Below, in pieces: positions 10,481 through 20,500 of a DNA stretch of 30,230 bases. The notes below the pieces were generated by a model. The model searched no databases and was not told where the DNA came from. It saw nothing but the letters and a program-made list of their open reading frames with translations. A program made the position numbers and the translations under genes. Location: contig NW_003120927.1 in the NCBI RefSeq assembly GCF_000003605.2, positions 121,418 to 151,647 of the forward strand, written 5' to 3'. This DNA is from Saccoglossus kowalevskii (taxonomy: Eukaryota; Hemichordata; Enteropneusta; Harrimaniidae). Position 1 is the stretch's first letter. Each line of letters opens with the position of its first letter.

Positions 10481-11219
10481 TGAATAATTAAAAAGTCTCT
10501 CCACTTCTACCCTTGTTGAGTTTGCCACAAAATCCACAGACCCAATACGAAAGACTTAAATTCACTGATCGAGTTTCATTCACTAACGAATGCGACTTTG
10601 GGGGAGCCATGATTGAGGTCCTCAGGTTGACGCCATGATAGTGCATTAAATTGCCATAATGCCATTCTGATAGGAAGATGATCACACAGCTCTGTCACAA
10701 ACTGTAATATGGTCTATGTGACAAAAATGCACTCTATGTCATCGCTTGCACTTGCAAAATGCACATAAAAAAATCTGGAGAGAAACAATGACATTCAATG
10801 TTCAGAACTGTCGCCCTTCACACAAATTAAATAAAAAAAAAATATTTTCAGTCTTGTCACTATTATTATTGGGTTCAATTAACATATTCATAACACATTT
10901 TTATGTATTTTGTCTATAATTTTGTTGTTAATTTTGGACCAAATGATCATATTTTTTCATTCGTTAAAGGTCTTGATTCGATTGGAATTCGAGGACACCC
11001 AAGAATGCACTGGTAAGTTCCTTTGTAATTACATAGTCTGCATAGAATTCTGCATGGCTTCAGTGCATTACCATGGGAACATGCATGCACAGACTGACCT
11101 GTGAGTAAGGCCCACCCACAATACTTCAGACTGATTCACTAGTCTATTATTCAATTGTCTCACAATTATATATGGCTAGGTCTTCATTAAAAATACAGCA
11201 AAATTATGCAAGTTTTAAT

Positions 11220-11241
11220 ATTTTGTCAAAGGTGACAAAAT
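11220..11241. repeat. perfect 9-bp hairpin
   Basis: Arms ATTTTGTCA and TGACAAAAT are separated by AAGG. It is a simple perfect inverted repeat about 95 bp from the larger palindrome at 11315-11365. Confidence 0.85.
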
Positions 11242-11314
11242 TTGTTATTTTGTATTATATCTTTATTTTTCTAAAGTTAGAACACTGATCAAAAATAAGA
11301 AATATTGTCATTTT

Positions 11315-11365
11315 CCATATTTTTACATATTTGATATATCAAATATTAAGAAAATGAAAATATGG
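11315..11365. repeat. nested AT-rich inverted repeat with 20-bp perfect palindrome
   Basis: The outer arms are CCATATTTT (11315-11323) and AAAATATGG (11357-11365). The centre at 11327-11346 is ATATTTGATATATCAAATAT, identical to its own reverse complement. It can form a hairpin or cruciform. No function is assigned. Confidence 0.8.
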
Positions 11366-13647
11366 GGTCTCCGTTCTCAGTTCAGTGAAAATCGATGAAT
11401 AAAATACAATGAACAAAGCATGTTTTAGGGCATTTTAAGGTTGTTTCCGATGGCAAGGATATATCTCAAAATTATGCTCAGTTACATATGGTGGAATAAG
11501 ATGTATAGTGTCTTACAAAGCACTTTTTGATGTCTTAAGGTATTAAAAAATTGACAATATTTATAGTGGCTTTTTAATGGAAACTGCTGCTAAAATGGCA
11601 TTTTATTCCTATTATTGTACCATTCTTCTCAAAAATCAAATTCAAACCAAAAAAACAAATAATTGTAGACAGATTTTAACAAAAAATATTGCTAGTGCTT
11701 TATACATGTATGCGCTAAAAATGTGCACATGTAGAAAATACACAAGTAGCATTCTATGCGGTGGTTATTTTGTGGCGCTTTGTGTATCCGCAAGACAGCG
11801 GCCCAATAAATTATTGCACAGACCAGTTAAAATAAATGCTACTAAGCTTTACCTAGGCTGTCAAAGAACAAAATTGGTATTTTATAATGAATATCCCAGC
11901 CAAGTAAAAACTTGCAACCATGCTTGCCCCTGGGGGTGCATTGGGTTGTAAATTAAATCCCGCAAATGCATGGGACTACGACTTCTGATCTTTAAGCCCA
12001 TAGACATTAATTTCATATCATTCACCGAATGCAACACTTGAAGTAATAGTTTGCAAGTTATTCTGATGAAAAATTTCTCACTTCTGAACTGACAACTCCA
12101 TATATTCATTTGTAATTGAGTTTTCAATGCCATTAAGGGGCTATCAATTTACTGATTGGTACCAAGGATGTGTGTTTGTCAGTTGGTTATTTCTCTTTGG
12201 CAAGCGTCCAATTAAAAACAGTCAAGCCTTGATGAGATTTATGTTGCCCATACCAGAAATAACATACTAAGCAACAGAATCAAGTACACATTTAACTTAG
12301 ATAAATCTTGAATCTGGTTCATTGCTCAAAATTCATATAAAGTCTTTCAACAATATAAATTCAAGGCTATAAATTACTCCCCCTAGAGGTAGGTATTGTC
12401 TAACTACCAAACAAGTCAGTCACACAGAGATAAATATAAAGATTTAACACTTTCAATAACACATACGTATTATACTATATTTCTTACTAAAAAAACAAAT
12501 CATTTTTGATGAAATAATGGCTGCATGTCTGCTCATGTTGTCTTCGTTGTGTGATTTTGTTTGTTGTTGTCAGGTCGTGAACATCATGATACTCGCACAT
12601 CATGGTGATTAGATTGCTCCTGCTTGATGCTGTGAACTGTAATCAAAACTTGTTCTTTTCTTCTTAAAGGTGTATTTCTTTAAAGTAATAGTCATTTTAG
12701 TTATGAAGATTATTTGGTCGGTTGCCCGGCAATAAATCTGACAAAAATCATTACATTACAAGACACATTTAGCAGGCATAAGAATTAAGGCCTGGGTAGA
12801 GGTTCCGGGGCTGGACCTAATTTTAATTTTAGTTAGGCCGTCGTCGTAACTACAGTATGGACAAGTGCCAGATTACATAATCATGACTATCAATGACTAA
12901 ATATGCAAATCAGGTTCATGAGCTTAGTTGAACAGTCTCGCAACCTTGTGTCGCAACAACAATGGCTGTATGTACGATAGGATTCAATTTTACTGTCGAG
13001 AATCATTGATCATTATATGGACAGATGTCCAATTGCAACACAAAAAGATCACAGCCATGTTAGAGTATACTGAAATAGAAAGTACGGCAGCACAAATGAA
13101 ATGGAAGTTGAGACTTCTGTGGTTGGATTTTAAAGCGATAGTTGACAACAACAATCGAAGTGGCCGAAAGAGAAGGTCTTGTGATTTTTACCAATTATTG
13201 TCTCATTCTAGCGTCAAGTCTTGACTCTGTCGCTGAGTTTCAATTCAACATTTCGAAACAAACCATATCGTTTGTGGCCATTCTCCCCAACTCAAAATAA
13301 TTGGGAGAACTCTCAATTTAGGTCCACCATTCCGATGATGCAAAATATGTCTTCGTCGAAATTTGCTACGTAAATACAGAAAAACTCTGAGGAGAAACAA
13401 CATGTTGAGGTCCGCCATGTTGGACACTTCTGACATAAAAAAATCAGCATTCCAAAGAAAAGATGCTATTAATATGGACTTGTTGACTTTTGTAGGTTAA
13501 TATTTTAATATATGATTGGTGGGATTAGCTAATGGGCTTGAGATGGGTATTTTGTTACAGATCTTAATGTAGAAGCAACACAATCAAGCTATTGTTCCTC
13601 AGTAAAATATTAACTTTAAGTATAGTTTATTTATTTTTTATTTAATA

Positions 13648-13761
13648 GGTATGGATGGTGACATGTAGTTGCGAAGACACCGACGTCTGGAATATGAATT
13701 TACGCTAGTTTCTAGTGGACAATGTAGCTGTATTCAAGAACACGATAGTTAAAAATTTACG
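13648..13761 (+). other. probable 5' UTR exon segment of the coiled-coil gene
   Basis: A T-rich tract ending TTTAATAG at 13647 resembles a splice acceptor, so the 5' UTR probably begins here after an upstream non-coding exon. The segment has an in-frame stop (TAA at 13750-13752), confirming it does not extend the protein. From 13661 it shares about 100 bases of obvious similarity with 16621-16725 in the following intron. Confidence 0.4.
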
Positions 13762-14598
13762 ATGGCAAAACAGGGGAAAATCAGCAAAGATAATTCCGTC
13801 ATGGATTTAGCGGTGGAAAAATTACGACTTAATATCGGTACCGTGAGAGAAGGAAGCGGTATTAAGAATAAACGATCATTTGAATTCAAAATGTGCAAGA
13901 AAGTTGCAGAATTGACACAGGTGGTTCATATGTTATTCACCAGGAACCATGAAAAGGAAGTTGAAATAGAGGCAATAAAGGATGCATATGAATACGAGAT
14001 ATCTCTCGTTATCAAAGACGCCAAAGAACGGATTAATAAACTTGATAGAGAGTTAGCTGAAATCAAACAGCAAATGAGACAAGAAACTTCTCGTTTACGA
14101 GATGAAATCCGGGAACGTGTTAAGAGTTTAGAAAGTAAATATGAAAGTAAGCTGCATGAAAAAGATGCTACAATCTCTGAGTTAGAAAATGAAAACGAAG
14201 ATTTAAAACAAAAACTATTGAAAGCAAAGGAATCTATAAGTAGACTAGAGAATGGTATGTCTGATGAAAGCCAGAATTTACTTAAACAAATCAAGGAAAA
14301 GGACAAGGAAATTAATCGGTTGGAAGCGATTATTTCTAATAGAGAAAAGAAACACTGTGATAAGGAAGACACAATACATGGTCTAAAGAAAAAACTTAGC
14401 AACTTGGAGGCAAAGTTTATGAATGAAATTAGTGAATTGAACCGATCATTAGTTGAAAGTAATGAAATTAGAGAAAATCTTAGTCAGAAAAATAAACAAT
14501 TAGAAGATGATGTGAAAATGTTGAAGAAGGAGCTGCGTAAAAGAATCAAAAGTAGTGGTAATGACAGAAGCTCAGTCGTCAGAACTCAAAGTGCTTGG
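13762..14598 (+). CDS. coiled-coil gene, coding exon 1
   Basis: It holds the start codon (ACG-ATG-G context), the FAM184-like N-terminal motif and nearly all of the coiled coil. It ends TGG|GTGAGT, a good donor, after exactly 279 codons. Reading through the donor adds only VSIYL before a stop, so intron retention would give a 284-residue form lacking the conserved C-terminus. Confidence 0.88.
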
Positions 14599-17500
14599 GT
14601 GAGTATCTACCTGTAGTGTTTAATTAATTAGTGATCACATATTTCATTTGCATTTGTTGTCTTTATTTCCTCATAATTTCCATCAAGGTATTTGCGAGTA
14701 AAAAATATGCTGCTCACCCCCACCCCCACCCCCCACCACCCCCCCTGAATATAAACAATGAAAATAAGGTGAAATCAAATTTGGTATTTTTTTATTGTGG
14801 AAAATTAAATTATCATCTAAGAAAATAATTACCGTATTTGTTCTAAACAAAAAAAATTGCATTTATTTTATGCTGGATCATTGAAATGTAATATACTTTG
14901 ACCAGAGAGATCTTCCTGTCATTTACCTATAAAGTGCATACGCTACTAATAAAGTAAATACGGTGGGCAGATAAATTATTGATTTTCATGATCACGTTAA
15001 ATCAGTTTATTTTTTGTGTGTTTGTGTCACAAATATTTTCTCATTTCCTTCCCTTTTAATTTCCTGATTCAGAATTTTAACTAGTTTTGTTGCCAAAATT
15101 ATTAGGATGATAGCTTTTTAGGAATTATGGGTAATTGCACTTTTAATACATTTTGGCAAACACAAAGGAACAAACAACAAATACCATGCCTGACCAAATA
15201 TCTACAAATTGGAAACCAATTTGCATTCCAAGAGAAAGTAATTCTGATGGATTCTGATAATTTTTTTTTTTTTTGGAAAATAAATTGATTTTAAAATGGA
15301 ATGATTTAAAAAAAGCGAGATTTGAATACATGTACTGTATGTGTTCTATTAGAAGTGCATTTCAATAGAAGTGTTTGTAAGTAAACAAACATTTGCATTT
15401 ATTGAATTATGGATCATTCAATAATATAACTTATGATAGTCACACCCGTGTCTTTTACATATGCATATCTAATAGAGCAAACGAAGTAATTATTATGCAT
15501 CTGGCAAAGAAAAACAATGAAATTCGTCTTTCCGTAAAAGGCTTTAGGGATGTATTTGGTGCCCTCCTCCTCATATTTATGTCACATTTAAAAGCTTTCT
15601 ATGATTACATAGGACATAGCAACAATGTAGCAATTGGCTGAGATCATGGAAGGTATTAACGTTAGTACCTTCCATGCTGAGATAGATGTCACAGAACACA
15701 AAAGATCGCACAGACACAAATATTTTTCATGAATTTTAGGTATTACTAAATTATAAATACAAGCAGGAAACGATGTATACTAATAAGGTTATTAAAAGAA
15801 TACTACATGCACTCGCAGTATGCATTTGCATGGATCCCTGCTATACGACGGTAGATACTATTACCGTACTGCTTTCATGCGTACAGTGTGGAATTCTCGT
15901 AATACATGTTTCTCATATGATTTGGGCCGTAAGCTGCATGTCCTATTTTCAAAACATTTGAAGCTATACATTTTTGTTGTTGTCAAATATCACAAACAAA
16001 CCCTTTTGTGATATTACCATATAATAAACCTCTTTGTAATTGAGATAAGTACACAATGAGTGCTGACCCCGATTTGTTTTCATTGGATGGTCCTAATTCA
16101 GTGTACTGCATTGTCATGTTTGTTGTGTTTTGGTCTATGGCTTATAACACACTAAGAGTGTTCAAACTCAGAAATCAGTGTGCTATGTCTACACAGTAAT
16201 TCGGTGTTTAAATAACAGAATAATACAATGTACTTCACAAAGCTGTTACTCTTAATTAATTGTGAGTGTACCAGTAATATCACTAAGCAAAGTTTTACGA
16301 TTTTTGTTTCATCGTCAAAATCGTCATTTTTATGTTACATAAAACCATTAGCTTAAATTGATTTAACGTATATTTGTTTACAACTGTTAATTTTTTGCAG
16401 CAAGACATGTTCACCAATTGAAAATTTAAAGTTGTAAGTGAGCATGAAGTTTTGGCAAAGTTTCTGTTGCTCCCTGTCTTTACTTTTTGAATTCCAAAGT
16501 CTGCTAGTGTTACCAGTCATAAAATAAAACAGCAAATTTGTTTTCAGATTATTTCAAAGATTATGATCAAGACCTGTATTCTGTTAGAAATGATTTCTAT
16601 GTTGTATTGACATTTTGGTTACATGTAGTTGTGTGGACACCAAAGTCTGGAATAATGGATTTATGCTACATGTAGTAGCTATTTCATATTGTAGATGTAT
16701 ACGAGAAAACTAAAGTTAGAAATTACCATTCCAGAAATACCCGTATTCCATTAGAAATCATGTTCATGTTGTAGGGATTTTTTGGTAGGGAAAACTGTCC
16801 TTATATATTTCATGATTTTCCCGGTCTTGCAAAATTACCAAACATTTATTGAGGGGAGGCAAGGGGGGTAGCTGGTACGGCCTTACGGGAAATAAAAGGG
16901 GCTTTTTACAATTTACAAGGGAAAAAAAGACGTTTTTACAGTTTACAATGTTAAAAAATGGAACATTGAATGGTCCAAAGAGCTCTCCGACTCAAATGCT
17001 CTGCCATTACTGCGCCGTGTGAAGAGACGCATGCGCATATTACCCTCGTAATGCTCTTCATTCGGTTAGAGAGCCTTTTACGTCTTGGACATTCAATTTT
17101 GTAGTGAATTGTGTCATCTAGTCGTTTTACAGTTTCTGAAATGTAATTTCCCTGGATTATTCTTTACGATTTTTTTATTTGGATGTAAATTCTTGTACGT
17201 ACCGAGAAAACACATTTTTACAGTGTACGAAAAAAATATTTGATTGATTACGATGTACGTCTAGCGTGTGATTACAGAATTACGGAATTTATTTTTTCTA
17301 TTTACGTTGTACGAACAAAAAAATATTGCAATTACGTTGAACGAAAATAACCCTTGCCCCCCCCCCCCTCCCCTCTTTATTCTCTTGAAGAATTGTTTAC
17401 AGTTCTCTATAATTTGTTGTTTTTTTTTGGAATTTGCATAAAATGTAAATGTAGTTGTAACTAGTTTGCAAATTTGACAGTCCCTAATATTCACAGCTGG

Positions 17501-20500
17501 AGTGTAGTCAAAATATCAAAATTTTTTGAAAAATTATAGATCTTAAGTATTTAATACACCATTTTTTTTTTCCACCCCACCCATTTTATATGTATTGGAA
17601 TTATTTTCACTTATAATTGCTTAAACAATGCTAAACCATTTCTCATTGCAGGAACCAGTTTATTAATATCGTTATGCATTAATTGGATAATAACACATGA
17701 AGTAGCTAAATTTTTTTCTCTGAATATTGTTCATGATGCATCCAAATGCATTTGTTCGTTAACCATTCATTTTTAGTGTAAATCTGACATTCAAGTCTGT
17801 ATGGCTGACAGCAAAATAAACGGCAGAGTTTGTGTTTGTGTTTTTAGTCGCACATACTGTTCATGTTTTCAATGATTTCAATGTAGGACAGTATGGCTCT
17901 ACTTGACCCGGACATTATTCATTGTTTACATCACACAAACTATCACCATGGTTACAGTGAATTACCTCTATGGCTGTTAATAACATGATCTGTCTTGTGG
18001 CTGTTCCCAAACTATAGCTTCTCCCCTTTGTAGGAGACTGGGGTAAGAGACTTGAATGGAAGGGATCATCGTACCACAAGGGTAATATACAGATTAGAGA
18101 CGTTCAGTTTAAAATTTTATAATTTTACAACCTGTTTGATGGCTTCAAAATTAAGCAGCGATGATTTGTCCAAATTTATATCATAGTCTGTATTGTGTAT
18201 AATACTCGTACCACAAATCGATCGGAGGTTACACGGAATGAAATTTGTGAGTACAAAAGAGTGTAGTGTAAATTGTTTTTAACCCCTGCCCTGCAGATTT
18301 ATTTTTAACAGTTCTCTTTTGAAAAAAAGTACAATGACAGATAAAGTGTAAACTTTTCAATAAAACTAGTACTGGTACCCCATCTTGTTTGTAACATGAG
18401 ACCATAAAATCTTGCGATAATTTTCTTGTTTGTTTTCCATTTTACAAAAATTATGATAATAAATTATACCAATGATTCCGGGAAAGAAAGTTTTTACAAT
18501 TTTTCTTTTATCTTATATAACATATATTTTAGCCGTCTGTGTTTGTTACCAGGCTCATAAATTTAAAAACCGTATCATGGCTATTTACTTTCTGGCATCC
18601 TGTCAGATTAATTTGGTAGGTGATTTAATCACTTGTAACTTTGTGATCAATATATTTGCGAACATTATAACATTTCAACAAGCAGTTATCCTGTTTCAAT
18701 TGTTCCATGTGACCATATTGTGACAGTATGATGGCATGTCAACATTACCCTAGAGTTTAATCTGTACAAGTGGAGTGGATGAACTTTATACAGCCAATGG
18801 TTTCAGTCTATATACACAATATTGCAGGATTTGATCATAGATAGGGTTTAAATATGTCCACACTAAAATTAGTTCTGTTTATATGAGGAGTTTTTTCAAA
18901 GTTTATCCCTGCTTAAAACTGGGCATGATTAGGGCTGAGGAATGTCCTCCCCTTCACTCTTTCTGCTAATCTCTCTAGGGGCTTTGTTAACAAGTCTACT
19001 TGGACTCAACCCATAAATCCTAATCTCTCTAGGGGCTTTGTTAACAAGTCTACTTGGACTCAACCCATAAATCCTAATGTTAATCTTGAGACACTATTCA
19101 TATTAAACTTTGCTTGGTTGTTCTGGTCTATATGGTTGAAATCACACTTTATATATTCCATTCACACAGCTTGAATAATACACGTAGTTGTCATCTTTAA
19201 ATTTGGTGTAGAGATTATTTAGCTGAATTAGGTGTGCATGCAGTTTCTATCACACAACAGTATTGTATACTGACATTGTGGGCGCAAACAAAGTATGTAC
19301 GCGTAGCTTACAAACCTCGGAAAGTCCCTATCAATGTTCCAATAACGCCATCGACTTTCCCAGACAGTTGAAGTGATCGCAAATAAGATTTGTATGAATA
19401 ATTTATCACTTCCTTGCTCTATACACAATATTCAAATATCCCTGATACAATTTGTAATTTAATCAAAATTGACGCCTGACTGACGGTGAATCTAATTCAT
19501 TGCACCAGGGAGAAATCAGATTGTTACATAATGTAGCAAATTGTTTTCCTAACATTAGATTATTTGATAACACAAATGGGAAATTCCCCTGCTATATTAA
19601 AATTTTCATAGGGACTTTCAGAGGGAGTTTGTTAATTTCCCGTACAAATCTTGTTTGCGTTCGCTGCGAATGTGATGGAATTAGTATGAATAAAAGCTGC
19701 ATACATGTGTATATTGATTTGTTGTGAAAAATTAACTCCTCATTAAATTCAAATTAAAAAAGATACAAATATACCCTGGTATATAGTAATTAGAGATAAT
19801 AAGTGTAAACGTGGTTATCTACCCTAAATATGCTAATTTTACCAAGAGACGTCTTATATCATTGAGCGAACCATTAATAACCTTATTACAACCTGCTCGC
19901 ACAGGAAATACGCTACAAAATAGCTGTTTATATCATGTTGCTATGTGTAAATTTCTCATTCTCCCAACGTCTTTTCTTGAATTATTGTAACTATTATAAG
20001 TGTGACGAAGAGCCATGGTTTTTCAAAAAAAAAACCTAATAATGTTATAATTCTGAAAACATAATATCCTCATTTTTATGGTATTGCGTTATTTCCATGT
20101 GTATTGTGGGTTTTATTTGTGTAAACTGACATTCTAATACATTTTAAGGGGTCAGAATTTACCAGCCCTATAGTGCACATTCTAAGTTTTGTATTCAACT
20201 TTTAGGGCTAAAACGCCCTTCGTTAGAACATAAGAATAAATGGGTGAGGCGCATAACAAAATCAGCAACAATTTTAGTATATTTCAACAAACTAGGGGCA
20301 ATACCATCCATACACTATATCCACACATAAACAAAGCAAAAATTACAATTTTTTTAGTTGTCATATTTTGCATTTACGCAGATTTTTGAAACAGATGAAA
20401 AGGCCGGGTGAGTGGCACTGATGTACCCATCATGTCATCATGACATCCATTTGAATGTTATACTGCAGTGAACATGCATAATTTATTACCATTTTGGCAA

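Larger units (their letters stand above)
10731..13647. other. non-coding spacer upstream of the coiled-coil gene
   Basis: No supported gene. Structures seen: a perfect hairpin ATTTTGTCA-AAGG-TGACAAAAT at 11220-11241; a 20-bp perfect palindrome at 11327-11346 nested in a longer inverted repeat (11315-11365); and 9-bp inverted repeats AACTTGCAA at 11909 and TTGCAAGTT at 12051 bounding a 151-bp segment. The 124-residue ORF at 11577-11951 has no recognisable domain. Confidence 0.5.

Noticed and set aside
11577-11951. 124-residue + strand ORF
   Set aside because: No domain or motif recognised, no nearby promoter or splice support; consistent with chance in AT-rich DNA.
11909-12059. possible 151-bp MITE bounded by AACTTGCAA/TTGCAAGTT
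   Set aside because: Nine-bp arms are suggestive, but there is no target duplication and no other copy in the window, so it was not called as an element.
13926-14402. 158-residue minus-strand ORF opposite coiled-coil exon 1
   Set aside because: Ser/Leu/Phe-rich antisense of a Lys/Glu-rich coiled coil, a typical mirror ORF.
18472-18723. 83-residue hydrophobic ORF in intron 1, looking like a membrane protein
   Set aside because: Hydrophobicity follows from T-rich codons; no start context, splice or homology support.
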